Source: Mycoplasmataceae bacterium (GTDB taxonomy: Bacteria; Bacillota_I; Bacilli_A; Mycoplasmatales; Mycoplasmoidaceae). Taken from it: a stretch of DNA of 64,000 nt. The translations under genes and the position numbers were made by a program. The stretch spans positions 1-64,000 of the forward strand of contig JAHHTH010000003.1 of NCBI GenBank assembly GCA_020024755.1, read 5' to 3'. The notes below the pieces were generated by a model. That model did no database searches, was not told the DNA's origin, and worked only from the letters and a program-made list of their open reading frames with translations. Shown piece after piece: positions 36,124 to 47,890 of the stretch; the stretch's first letter is position 1; each line of letters starts with the position of its first letter.

Positions 36124-36320
36124 AAAATATTAAGATTTATAGTGTATTTTGCTCTTATAAATATAAATATTTATTGCTTTTTCTCTATGCTACTGAGGTT
36201 TAAATGCCAAAAAGTTAGTCAAAAAAAAGTACATTTTTTTCGGAAAGTTTTTTTATATTTTTTTAAGGGAAAAAGTTTGTACTTTTTTCAGGAAAGTTAA
36301 ACATTGGGTGAGGAAATCTG

Positions 36321-36592
36321 TTTGCTTTTTTTATACATTTTAGTTTGCTTTTTTTATACATTTTAGTTTGCTTTTTTTATATACTTTTGGTTGCTTTTTT
36401 TATATACTTTTAGTTGCTTTTGTAGGTTATCACTTACTTTTTTTGTAGGTTCAGTTTACTTTTCTCGTAGGTTAGAGTTTGCTTTTTTTGTAGGTTAGTA
36501 CTTGCTTTTTTTGTAGGTTAGAGTTTGCTTTTTTTGTAGGTTAGCACTTGCTTTTTTTGTAGGTTAGTACTTGCTTTTTTTGTAGGTTACAT
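36321..36592. repeat. Imperfect 23-base tandem repeats upstream of an ATPase gene
   Basis: About twelve units of roughly 23 bases follow the form TTGC-T7-GTAGGTTAGNA. The left four end in ATACATTTTAG variants and the right ones in GTAGGTTA. They run straight into the -10 box of the gene at 36606. The region 36130-36320 before them is AT-rich, with several T6-T9 runs and no gene. There are no unique spacers, so it is not CRISPR. Confidence 0.8.
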
Positions 36593-36605
36593 ATAAAATT
36601 TAAGT

Positions 36606-37862
36606 ATGATTAAAAGAATAGCCGAAAAACAATTATTAAAATATTTACAAACTAATGGTGCAGTATTGATTGTTGGTCCGAAATACTGTGGTAAGACATT
36701 TTTAGCTTCTCAAGTTGCAAAATCGAAAATTGAATTAACTGAAGAAAACAAAGCGAAGATAAATATTAGTAACTCGTATGCACTAGACGGAGAAACTCCA
36801 AGATTAATAGATGAATGACAGGTATATCCTCAAATATGAGATATTGTTAGAAGAGAAATAGATAATAGATCATTAGAAAACAAGGATGGACAATTTATTT
36901 TAACTGGTTCAAGTACACCTTTTTCTACAAATCAAGTGTTCCATAGTGGTGCAGGTAGAATTATAAGAATGAATTTACATACGTTATCATTTGCAGAAAT
37001 ATTAAATTTACCTAAAGAAAAAACAATTTCCCTGCAAGACTTATTTGATAAGAAAGAAATAAAACTTGTAAAAAATGATATTTCATTTGAACAAGTAAAT
37101 GAATTACTTTACATTGGTGGATGACCTAAAATCATAGCCTCTGGTCAAAAAGATGTAAAATCCAATATTAATGGATATGTATCAAGCATTACTCATATGA
37201 ACTTAGATGAAACATATAATATGAGAATTAGTTCCAAATCATTTGAAGCATTATTGTTTTCATTATGTAGAAGAATGGGTACGCAATTATCTATTAATTC
37301 CATCTCTAATGAAATATCCAATTATACATCAAGGGAAACAGCAGTTAAATTAATTGATGTACTATATGATTGTTGTACATTGTTTGATATTCCTGTATGA
37401 CACAATATTAACATTAGATCTTCATATAAGTTGAGAACTAAACCTAAGACTTACATTTGTGACACTTCAATAATTTGTAATGTCTTGAAAGTGAAATCCT
37501 ATAAAGACTTATTTAATGATTTGAATACATTAGGTTTTATTTTTGAAAACCAAGTAATGAAAGATTTACTAGTATATGCACAAGCAATAGATGGTGAAGT
37601 TTATTTTTATAGAGATGAAAAAGATAATGAAATAGATGCTATTATAGAATTAGATGATGGAAGATGGGGTGCTATTGAAATCAAACTTAGTTTAGAACAA
37701 GCAACAAAAGCAGCTAGTAAAATGGACTATATAATTAAAACAATGAAATTAGAAGGGAAACATAGTGAACCCACTTTTAAAGCTATAATAACAAACACTG
37801 ATTGTTCTGGCATAACTGAAGATGGAGTTTATATTATTCCTCACCCAATTCTTAGACCTTAA
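36606..37862 (+). CDS. DUF4143-type AAA ATPase with nuclease-like C-terminus (copy 2)
   Basis: 418 residues. Walker A is G-P-K-Y-C-G-K-T-F (about 24-32). In place of a clear Walker B acidic pair it has L-I-D-E-W (about 67-71). A sensor-like L-T-G-S-S follows. The C-terminal domain carries E-I-D-A-I and A-I-E-I-K-L (about 340-365), the E-x-K pattern shared with the other two copies. TATAAA ends eight bases before ATG with no ribosome binding site, so leaderless translation is likely. It is divergent from copy 1, with 550 bases of repeats and operators between. Confidence 0.8.
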
Positions 37863-38031
37863 TCATTTATATTAGATTAGCTAACTTCACCTATTAATAC
37901 TTACATATATTTAACAAGCTTGTTTTCACAAAACTTACTATGGAAATGTAAAATCTTCACAAAGCATTATAGTTAGAATAGCATTATGCTAACTGATTTC
38001 CCCACCAAATAAAGATCAATAGAACTAGAAA

Positions 38032-38805
38032 TTACTTTTCATTCTGAATCTTATCAAAGCTTTTTAAATCTTCAGGAAAGTATTTATTTAAAAAGACTTT
38101 ACAAAAGTTCATTCCAGTATTGTATCTTGTAATTGATGATGGTACTAGTTTAATGTTAGAAGAATTTAATACTCTGCATCTCTCTTGAGCATATGGGCTC
38201 ATATCTACTCGTAGTAAACCGCATATAGCATCTAATTCATATATTTTAGTTTGAGATAAGAATAATGAATCACCATAGGTTTTATTATTTTTATCTAATT
38301 TAGTTTCAATAATAGATAGATATGGAGGTTTTTGCATTATATTCTCTTTAAGTCTTGTAAGAATATTATTAATGTCAAACTCTATTAATTCATCTGTATC
38401 TTTAAAATATTGAGAATTAGTGTCTATTAAAGATTCTAATAGCTCTTTCTTACATTTATAGATATTTGAACAATCTACCAGAGAATCATAATCATATAAC
38501 CCTCCATCAGTAGTTTCTTTTATTCACACTTCGCCTTGATATGTATTTCTAGTTTTTCTAGTAATTCTTCCATTAGCATCTTTTGATAACCGTTCTACAT
38601 TTCTAACTCTTAAATAATAATAAGACATTGATTCATTTTCAAAGAAGATAATAATTATGTGTTGCTTAGTGATTAATCCTTTTAACCCTGTATAGACATC
38701 TTCTTCTTCATCATCATATGCTTCTCCTAATTCTGAAAACAATATAGGATTATCTTTATTGCTAAATGACACTATTGGTTTTCATTCTGGTAATTGTTTT
38801 TTCAT
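38032..38805 (-). CDS. Tandem-family module protein (last gene of the lon operon)
   Basis: 257 residues and a single module. It starts with the K-x-L-P-E-W-K-P-I opening. A strand-rich part I-I-I-F-F-x-N-E-S-M-S-Y-Y-Y-L-R-x-R-N follows, then V-D-C-S-N-I-Y-K and L-L-E-S-L, then P-P-Y-L-S-I-I-E-T, and the end N-F-C-K-V-F-L-N-K-Y-F-P. The same string of motifs appears in the products of the next three genes and at the N-terminus of the Fic-like proteins at 41829 and 49589. It looks cytoplasmic, with no signal or membrane segment. GGGAG precedes the start. I recall, unverified, similar Y-Y-Y-L-K proteins from mycoplasma integrative elements. Function is unknown. The 170 bases after its stop hold only a weak hairpin. 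Confidence 0.75.
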
Positions 38806-38824
38806 TGTTTGTCTCCCTTTTGTA

Positions 38825-39658
38825 TTAATATTTATTTTCACTACTATTCAATTTATTAAATCTTTGTAATTCTTCTGGGAAGTATTTATTTAAGAAGACT
38901 TTACAAAAATTAATTCCTTCATTATATCTTCGCTTTTGATATGTGCTACCATTTTTAAAACTTCCAAAGTCTTCAATAAAGCCTATTGTTTCTCCATCAT
39001 AATCTTCACAATCTCTTTTAAAGATTGTTTCATGTAAGTAAATGGATGATCCATATGTTTCATCATATTTATCTTTTAGTATTTCAACAATAGAAATTAA
39101 AGGTGGTTGATAAAACATTAATTCTTTTATTTTATCTAGAATTATTCACTTTTGTCCTTCACTAATATATTCAATATCATTAAACACTTCATCATTCTCT
39201 ACTAATGATTCTAATAGTGTACGATCGCATTTAAAAATTTGTGAACAATCTACATATGAATCTACATCAAGATAATAACTATCTCCTGATGGTTTTATTA
39301 TTACTTCAAGATCTATTAATTGATTATCTAATTCAATCTTGCGCATATTACGAGATAAAGGACTTTTCCTTAATGAATCATATGTTATTGGGTTAATAAG
39401 CAATTTATCAATTTCTTTCTCACTATAACCCTTAATAGTTAATAATTCTTTGATTTCATTATCATCTCTTGGTATTGGATAATTTGCTTTTCTATAGATG
39501 AGATAGTAATAACAATCTGCTTGTTCATCATAGAAGAATATAAAAGGTTTAAAATTACCTCTACATTTTATTCCTAAGGTATCAAATATATAAGATTGGT
39601 TGCGACCAATATTTCTATTAGGCTTTAGTGGTTTATATAGATTTAATTTATTTATCAT
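38825..39658 (-). CDS. Tandem-family module protein
   Basis: 277 residues and one module with the family motifs: F-I-F-F-Y-D-E-x-A-D-C-Y-Y-Y-L, then V-D-C-S-Q-I-F-K and L-L-E-S-L, P-P-L-I-S-I-V-E, and N-F-C-K-V-F-L-N-K-Y-F-P-E-E-L at the end. The start at 39658 is chosen for its AAAGG eight bases upstream. It overlaps the previous gene by 11 bases. A more upstream start would lie deep inside that gene. Compared with its neighbours it has an insertion of about 25 residues after the first motif. The tight spacing marks it as part of the operon. Confidence 0.72.
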
Positions 39659-40376
39659 CTTTCTTACCTTTATTGTTGATTCCTTGAATTGATTCAAATT
39701 CTTCTAGTCTATTAGCACAATATCTATTTAAAAACATTTCACAGAATATATATGCATTATTTAGCTTGTTTTCTGTTATCTTAAAATCCGATGGTACTAA
39801 TCCTGATTTTATAAATATATAACCCATATCATATCCTTCATTAGTTTTTTTAAACTTAGGTTTGCAAAGATATAATGAGTTGGCTTCTGGCAAATAATCT
39901 TTATTAGGAGTTACTTCTATAATGGATAGATATGGATGCTTTTGCATAATACATCACAACAAACCTTCTACAATCTTATTTATTCTATCATTGGATAGAA
40001 TATTAGTTCTTTTATAAGCAATGTGATTAATATCAATTAATGATTCCATGTAATCTACTTCTATCTTATAAATTTGTGAGCAATCAATTAGTAAATCATT
40101 TTCTATTAATGACAGCTTTTCATTAGTTCCATTAACTAATACTTCTCCATCAAAATCAGATTTATTTATACTGCCTGATTTTATAAGTGATCCATCTGAA
40201 TATCTAGCCTTTCTAGCTTTAAGATAGTAATATGAATTTTCTTTATCTTCATAGAAGAAGATTAAAGGAATATATTGTTCATGTTCTGGGTCCATAAAAT
40301 GACAAAAGCAATTAAATAAGATTGATGTTCCATTTAATACTTTAATTAGTTTTCATTCTTCAACTTTATTTCTCAT
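39648..40376 (-). CDS. Tandem-family module protein
   Basis: 242 residues and one module: V-E-E-W-K-L-I near the start, I-P-L-I-F-F-Y-E-D then S-Y-Y-Y-L-K-A-R-K, I-D-C-S-Q-I-Y-K and Y-M-E-S-L, P-Y-L-S-I-I-E-V, S-L-Y-L-C-K, and a degenerate F-C-E-M-F-L-N-R-Y ending. Its start lies one base after the stop of the fused two-module gene, whose final codons supply the GGAG ribosome binding site. Translation of the two is therefore linked. Function is unknown. Confidence 0.72.
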
Positions 40377-40377
40377 A

Positions 40378-41808
40378 TTACTTATCTCCATTATTGTTTG
40401 TAATAGTTTTTATTTCTTGTTCTGACAACTTATGTTTCTTATAGAACTTATGTAATTCATCTTTACTAAAATAATTCATAAATAAAAATCCAAATTTAAT
40501 AGCTTCTAAATATCTTTGATTTGAATATGAATCAGTGATAGATTTTTTAGAATTGAACTTATTATCAAAATAATCTGGATCATCATTACAATCATTATCT
40601 TTTTTAAATTCTTGATTGATAATATTATCACAACAATACAATGATTTAGCTTTAGTTATATTCTTGTCTAAATAAACTTCTAATATTGATAATTTAGGAG
40701 GATGAGAAAGTATATAAGATTTTATTTTATTAATTACTTTTTCTCTATACTGAGATTCTATTAGTTTTGCATTATTTGTATTATGTGTTTGTAAGTTAAC
40801 TAAAGATTCAAAATCTTCTTTTTTAATCTTATAGATTTCAGAGCAATCAATATATGTCTCTTTTGTAAATGAATCATTGATAATATTTGAATTAGAAGGC
40901 ACATATACTTCATACTTATGTTTTCTTCTTAAAGTTAATTTATTTATTATATTTTGGTTATCAATATTTCTACTTCTTAGATAGTAATAATATCCTTCTT
41001 GTTTATCAAAATAAAATATAATGGGAAGATAGCCTTTTCTTTTACCATATTCTTCACTATATTTTCTTTCTAAAGCATCAAAAAGAACTGGATTGTTATT
41101 GAGCAATATTATTGGCTTTCATTCAGGTAATTGAATTGTTGAATTATTCAATTTATTAAATCTTTGTAAATCATTAGTAAAGAATTGTTTTAAGAACATT
41201 GTTGCAAAGTTAAACACATTAGATTGCTTATCAAATGTATCATTATTAAATGCTTTATATTCACATACTTTTTCTTTTATATTTGTACATTCTCTTTTAT
41301 ACAACTCTTCACATAAATATAATGACTCCACAGTAGTTGTTTTGTTGTTGTATTTAACCTCTATAATTGAAAGATATGTAGGTTGTGTAAAAAGCAATTC
41401 TTTTATTTTGCTTTTTATATTCTTTATGTAGTATTTATCTAATGATTTATTATCATCAAATAATTCTTCTTTATTTACTAATGATTCAAAGTATTCTTTG
41501 TTTATCTTAAATATTTGTGCACAATCAATATATAAGTCTCTTATGAATATACCATTAGGTTTATATGCTGGATCATCTCCTGTAATTAATACTTCACTAG
41601 GATATTTATTTACAATATTTACATTCTTATTTTCTTTATCTATTTGTGTAGCACTACGAGTTTTTAAATAGTAATATGAGTTAGAGTTATCATCATAAAA
41701 AATTATGACTGGAATGCATGGTGTTTTATCTTGTAGACAAAACACATTGTATGTAACTAAACTATTAATTGATTCCTTAGTTGTTAAAGGCTTTCAAAGT
41801 TCTAACAT
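40378..41808 (-). CDS. In-frame fusion of two family modules
   Basis: 476 residues. Residues 1-230 are a complete module (M-L-E-L-W-K-P-L opening to F-L-K-Q-F-F-T-N-D-L-Q-R-F-N-K-L). From about residue 231 a second module starts at once with Q-L-P-E-W-K-P-I and runs to N-Y-F-S-K-D-E-L. At the junction, the F-N-K-L-N end of one unit joins the L-P-E-W start of the next through a few residues. In the neighbouring genes the same ends are separated by a stop, a ribosome binding site and an ATG. This indicates fusion by loss of an intergenic segment in a tandem array. AAGGAG precedes ATG 41808. Two in-frame TGA codons, one at the junction, read as Trp. Confidence 0.75.
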
Positions 41809-41828
41809 ATTAACTCCTTAAATATTTA

Positions 41829-43358
41829 TTACTTATCTCTTCTAATCAAATAATTAATAGCATTTGTTTCCAAGTCTGCTAGAGTATAAGAATATAATTC
41901 ACGTCATATCATTTCTTTACTTGCATAGATATCAAATTTAGTAATGCAACTATTTAGATAATTAAACATACTTTGATAGTCAAAAGGTTTATTATCAAAT
42001 AACTTATTTTTGAATACGTTTGTTCCTCAATTACAGAAAAAGATTAAACAATCATGAGGATATAAGAATTTGGATAATAAATAAGTAGATAATAGATGAC
42101 TAATAATTAAATTAAATCTACCAAATGCAGATGATTGAATTAGTTTAATATATAAATCAATAATTAGCTTACGTTTAGTTACTTCATTGATACCAGCAAC
42201 AGATAAATCTTGAATGGTTTTATCATATAAACTCTTAAGTTCATCTATTGAGTCTTTCCTAAGGTTTAAATTGTATAAAGATAACTCTTCTGATATTATT
42301 GATTCATTATCAGATTGTTTATGTTGAGATGTCATATTTCTAGTATAGGTATCAAATAAAAATATTTCTCTATCTGATTTAGCTACAAAATTATAGATGT
42401 TGTCAAATAATAATCCATAGTCTTGTCAGTCACTAAATGAAGGAATTTTTTTATTTGCTTTGATCTTATTTCAAAGTACATAAAATATTTTAATAAAACT
42501 AAATGCAATATTAACTTGGGTTGAGTCTACATTGACATCTTTGTCTATTAGATCTTTAATAGTTGGATATCAAATGTTTAAACCACCAAATTCATAAAAT
42601 GCAGAATAGACTAATTGCTTCATTATTTGATTAGATTCTATTTTGTAGGTGTTATTAGTTATGGGTTGATTATATCTATGCTCTAATTTAGTTAATTGTT
42701 TAGGATCATGCATAGTGTAAAACATTTTAGCAAAATCATAAGCTACTTTATACTCTGAGTTAAGTTTATCTTCTCTTTTATATTTATTGCAGAAGATATT
42801 TTTGTCTCCTCTTATATCGTGGATGCTACTTTCTATAATGCAATTGTATTTATTGGTTTCTGAAAGATAGATAACACCATGGTCTTTAATTTCGCCATAA
42901 TATTCTTTATATTCTTCTTTTATATCTACTATAGAAAGATCAATAATTGGAGCTAATAACCTTTTCTTCATCGCTTTTAATATAGTTCTCTTATCTATAT
43001 CACCTAATGCTTTGATTTCAATATAAGCTTTTCTATTGATTTGATGTTCAAAGAGTGTTTGAGTGATTCTAAAAACTGTATTAGTTTGAATTAGGAAAGA
43101 ATGATTATCTTCACTTGTTCAGCAAATTTCTTGAAAGTTATAAGTATCTTTATATTCTTTTAAACCATCATGCATTCTATAGGCTGATATTAGATAAACA
43201 TAGAATTTGTCTTGAGCTATTACAACATAATGATCTCTTCTGGTGTGTTCAAAATAGGAAGAGTCTGGACGAAACATTCAATTAAGTCCATAGTGGTTTA
43301 GTTTTCTTACTTGGCGTGGTTCTTCGTTAATGTAATATAAGTCAAATGGTTTAATCAT
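41829..43358 (-). CDS. Module protein with degenerate Fic-like C-terminal domain
   Basis: 509 residues. The N-terminal part (about 1-240) follows the module family: a tyrosine-rich strand, D-L-S-I-V-D-I, G-V-I-Y-L-S-E and Y-D-F-A-K-M-F. The C-terminal half is helical and aligns with the 49589 product, which keeps a recognisable Fic loop. The shared segments are L-R-K-D-S-I-D-E-L-K-S-L-Y and R-K-L-I-I-D-L-Y-I-K. Where Fic enzymes have H-P-F-x-D-G-N-G-R, this protein reads Q-S-S-A-F-G-R-F-N, so AMP transfer is not expected. AAGGAG precedes ATG 43358, 19 bases after lon. It may be a substrate or regulator of the upstream Lon. Confidence 0.6.
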
Positions 43359-43377
43359 ATCTAACTCCTTATTTAGA

Positions 43378-45321
43378 TTAGTTACAGTTTGTAACTATTG
43401 GTTTAATTTTTGTTTTGTTGTTAGGTTTAAAGATGCTTCTATAAATTTCTAAGTAGTTGTCTACAAAGTGCACTGTAACTGCATCTTTAATTTGTTGTGG
43501 AAGTTTAAGATAATCTTGTTTGTTTTCTTTAGGTAAGAAAACTCTCTTGATTCCTTTCTTGATACAAGCTTCTAGCTTCTTATCAATACCACCTACTGCT
43601 AAGACTTGTCCAGTTAAACTGATTTCACCTGTCATAGCAATATCACTAGGAACAATTGTTTTAGTGATGGCTGATAGAATTGCAGTAGTTAATGTAATCC
43701 CTGCACTAGGGCCATCTTTACATATACTAACATAAGGTAAGTGAATGAAGTAATCATATTGAGTAAAATCAAATTCTTCTAAACCTAAATCTGCTGCATT
43801 AGATCTGATGTAGTTTAATGCATATCTAACTGATTCGTTTAGTGCGTTTTGTGTGTTGCCAGTAACATCTATTTTGTTGCTACCTTTAGCATATGATGAT
43901 TCAATTGGAATCACATTACCTACAAGACCTGCACCTAAACCATTAACTATACCTGGTTTATAGTTAACAAAAGTTTTTCTTTTTTGATATGAATTAAAGT
44001 TTTCTAATGCACTTTGTCCAAATAGTTTATCTACTAATGCTTTGTTAACAGTAACCTTATTACCTTTTACTTGTTTTAATTCAAACATTGTAATAATCTT
44101 ATCGAATAAGATTTCAGTATTAAGTTTAAGTTGTCTTACTCCACCTTCGTTTCAACTAAATTTATCTATCATATGAAGATATACATCGTCACTAAAGACA
44201 ACTTTATATTTACTATTGTTTAGGTTCTTAGCTAGTTTAGGAACAATAATATCTTTTAGGATATCTAGTTTTTGTTCAACTGTATAATCGTCTAATTGGA
44301 TTTTAATCATTCTACTTTGAAGAGGTTCTAGAATATTTTCTCAGTAGTTAGCAGTACAAATTCATAATACATTACTTAAGTCAATGTATTCTTCTAAGAA
44401 TTCATCTCTAAATTTGTCATTAGTAGATGGATCAAATAAGTTAAGGAATAGGTTTTGTATTTTTGCTCCTCTACCTTTTTCATTTGGAATCTTATCGATT
44501 TCATCTACAAGGATAATCGGATTGTTGATTTGTAATTTAATTAAAAGATCTACTAGAGCTCCATAACTTGCTCCACTATATTGTTGTGTGCTACCAGTAA
44601 TTCATAGAGTATCTTCTCTACCTGCAACAGGTAATACTTCAAACTTACGATTTAAAGCTTCAGCAATTGATCTGGCAATAGATGTTTTACCTACTCCTGG
44701 ATTTCCAACTAAACATAGTACACGTGGTTTAGATTCAATATTATTCTTCTTATTGAATCTTTCAGTAGCAAGATATTCTATGATTTGGGTTTTAACATGA
44801 TTCAATCCCTTGTGGGTTGAATCAAGATATGCTTTAACTTGTTCAATATCTTCTATTTCTTGAGATTTTTCATAGTAAGGAATTGAACCTAGAATTCTAA
44901 TTAAATCAATAGTTTCAAAGTTGTCACAACCTTTTTTTAGTCTACTGTCTTTTAACTTAAGAAGTTTGTAAGCGATATTGTCTGGAAGTTTTCTTGCACT
45001 AAGAATATTATTTACTAATTCAACTTGGTTTTTTGAATCTACAAAAAAACCAGTATCTTTTAGAAAATTCTTAGCTCTATTAAAATTGTCGTTATAAATA
45101 TCGTTTTGATTAGGTTCTACTTCTTGATTAATTGATTCTGATTTTTGTGATAGTGATGCATGTTTTTTTGCTAGTGAACTTTTTATTCATGATCTTCTTG
45201 GATCATGTTCTATATTGATTTCTGAACGGATATTGCAAACGTTTTCTTTTTCGTTTTGATATTTGTTTGTTTGTTTGTTATTGATTGTATTGTTTGATTC
45301 TTCTAAAATAATGTTTTTCAT
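43378..45321 (-). CDS. lon: Lon-type ATP-dependent protease lacking the N-terminal LON domain
   Basis: 647 residues, against about 780-800 for usual LonA. The first 160 residues are poorly conserved and lack the LON substrate-binding domain. Then come AAA+ motifs (Walker A G-N-P-G-V-G-K-T-S, about 204-212; Walker B I-I-L-V-D-E-I-D) and the peptidase domain with catalytic Ser539 (D-G-P-S-A-G) and Lys581 (G-G-I-D-K). It should degrade selected proteins, but with altered substrate choice. ATG 45321 lies 21 bases after the strong GGGAGAGG. An in-frame ATT stands at the ideal 6-base distance and could be the true start. It is the second gene of the operon. Confidence 0.85.
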
Positions 45322-45386
45322 AGTATTAGAGGCAATGAAATCCTCTCCCTTTCTTTTTATTAGTTATTATTTGTTAATTGTTGTGG

Positions 45387-47414
45387 TTACTTCTTCTTAG
45401 TTATATTGTTGGACATATAGTTCTCAACAATTTTTTTGATGTCTTTATATGTATAGTTTTTTCTTTGCATTTTTACTTTTAACATAGGTTCTCCTCTTTG
45501 TATGTATCTGCCTAGTTGGTAATCCGAGGCTTGTAATTTATCTATACCAAACTTTATTGAGTTATAAATCTTGGATAAAACATGTGATGGTATTTCATTC
45601 AACTCTTTAGTGTTGCACAATTTAGGATCGTAATTTTTAATTAGATTGTAAATAAAGTCTACTCCCTCTTCAAAACCATTTGCTTCTACGTATCAAAATA
45701 AAATTGATTCAAAATAGTCAGCAGTAGAGAATGGTTTCTTATTAATCAAAACTAAACCATTTGATTGAACTAGTTTTTCTATGTTTCAGTCCTTAACTAA
45801 AGCTTCTTGAAAGGCTGCAGATTTAAGCTCGTTATAATTGCTCTTATATGGTAATTTGTTATCTAAAATAAGCATGTCAATGATGATGCTATATAAAATG
45901 TCACCTTTAAATTCTGTAATGTTAAAGAATTGAATACTTTCTCTGCCTAATAAATTATTGTCTACTAGGAGACTCAGTGGAAACATCTTGATTGTTTTGT
46001 CACCAACATATTTAGATAACATCAAATTATTCAACGAAGATTTTCCTTCGTCAAATGCATTACGTTTAATTCTTTTTCATTTACCATATTCTTTATAAGA
46101 TTGGTGCATATCATGGACATGAATTAATGTGTATAAAATTGCATCCTTGTAATCTAATCCTTGAACTACTTTGATTGAATCTAAAGTATTAATGTTAAAT
46201 TCTCTAATTACATCTTGTAACCCTTCGTGAGAAGTTGCAATCTCATTAGAATAAAATGTTTCTGCAAATCTTTGATATTCACTTCTTAAATAATCATTTG
46301 ATTTTAATTTGTTTAGATATTCAAGTACATCATTTTTATCAACTTCTACTAATATATCAGATTCAGCAATTCTAGATGAATAGATACAAGAAAAATCAAA
46401 ACGTCCTACATTATCTCTACGAACCTTATCCAAAATGTGTCAAACTAATTGTGTTAGATCTTTTTTATAATTTAGATTCTCTTGAGAATGTACATAAAAA
46501 TATCCTATAGTCGAATAAATAATTATACTTGCAGCTGCATGATTGATGTAAACTCTATCACTATATTTAATTGTTTCCATAAAGGCAAGTGCAATTTTGT
46601 CTGCTACTACAAAATGTTCTACATCAACAGCTTTTATCTCACTTAAATGACTTTTGAAATATTCTAATCCGATTTTATAATTAGCTTCATAATCATTATT
46701 GACAGATTTATCCTCTACATAGCGAACAAATGATTTTAATTTTCTTAATTCTAACTTTAAGTTTCAATCATTTTCATCAATCACTTGTAAAAAATATGAT
46801 AGTAAATATAATCACTTATGTTTTCTACCATTGTAGAATAAGTGTTTGGTAAAGAAATCAGATCACACGTTGCTATAAAGACCAGATTCAATTTGTCAGT
46901 CAATTAATTTAATGATTAGATCACAAAATTGAGTATTAGCAAATCTTATTATGTTACTATTTAAATCTAGAAAATCTGTCACATATTCTGAAACAAAAAT
47001 AATATTTTTATAAATAGTGTCATAAATGTACTCTAATTGAATTAATAACAATTTTCTATTATCTGCATCCACACTTTTGTCTAATTGCTTTTTAAATAAA
47101 TTATTTGTTATCTTATCAAATGTTTTCTTATATCAAATGCCATATAATTCCATAGCTTTTTCATATGTTTCAAAACTATAAAATGAAGAATAAACGTCAA
47201 GGTTATTTAATTCTTTTACGATAGCTTTTTTAGTAATATATTCGTCGATTTGATTTATCAATTGGGATTTAGATACTAACTCATCTGTCAAGGTAACATC
47301 AATAAGTGTTGGATATATTTTTTCCAATTCACTATTAAAATATTCCCTACCTTCAGAGTTAATATTTGAATTAATTTTGTTACAAATCACTTGCAACACT
47401 TCTAGTTCAAACAT
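45387..47414 (-). CDS. Large helical protein of unknown function, first gene of the lon operon
   Basis: 675 residues, without signal peptide or membrane segment, rich in Leu, Ile, Lys, Tyr and Asn and mostly helical in character. I see no nucleotide-binding or catalytic motif. AGAGG precedes ATG 47414. Eight or more in-frame TGA codons are read as Trp. It ends 65 bases before lon in the same direction. As the Lon here lacks its own recognition domain, this protein could be a dedicated adaptor or substrate, but that rests on position only. Upstream on the same strand is the terminator of sRNA A, so the operon has its own promoter in 47415-47600. Candidate signals there include an inverted GTTGAT/ATCAAC repeat near 47503. 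Confidence 0.7.
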
Positions 47415-47607
47415 ATTGCCTCTTACAACTTATAAAGTTTTTATTGTTTTTTTTAAAAAAGCATTTTTGTCTTAAATACTTTGGGGCGGTTTTTACAACC
47501 AACAGTTGATTCGATATCAACAACTTGATTCTACACCACTTTCAATTTTTGTGATGATTTTTTTTAAGTAAATTTACCAGTATTGTTTATACAATACTAG
47601 TCATAAA

Positions 47608-47745
47608 TAAAAACGCAGGAGGTGCTACCTCCTGCCAAAACTATTGTTTTCTTTATTCTTCGCTACCTTACTTTTTTTACAGCTTTCAGTACCACCGCTC
47701 AACTCCATCTGAAGTTGAGATATGAGAAGCTCATATTCTTTTGTA
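47608..47745 (-). ncRNA. Structured small RNA A, paralogue of RNA B
   Basis: On the minus strand TATAAT (47756-47751) precedes about 137 bases with no reading frame. They end at a perfect terminator (GCAGGAGGT/ACCTCCTGC, 47615-47635, then GTTTTTA). Three inner hairpins are seen: CTCAACT with AGTTGAG, CGG with CTG, and GCTGT with GGTAGC. RNA B, transcribed the other way from 147 bases to the right, shares the same order of blocks and hairpins, with compensating base changes. No match to a known class is recognised. Confidence 0.65.
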
Positions 47746-47890
47746 TTAGTATTATATTCTAAAATTATGCAAATAAGGTTATGCAAATAAAGTTAATGTT
47801 AAAGGAAAATCAAAATTCCCCACTTTCAAAATGGGTTAGGAACTTTACAATTTTAGATCTTTATCTTTAGTTCTGTGTTAAACTTTAAGT

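Noticed and set aside
36321..36592. CRISPR array
   Set aside because: Units are contiguous variants of one 23-base repeat without unique spacers, and no cas gene is present.
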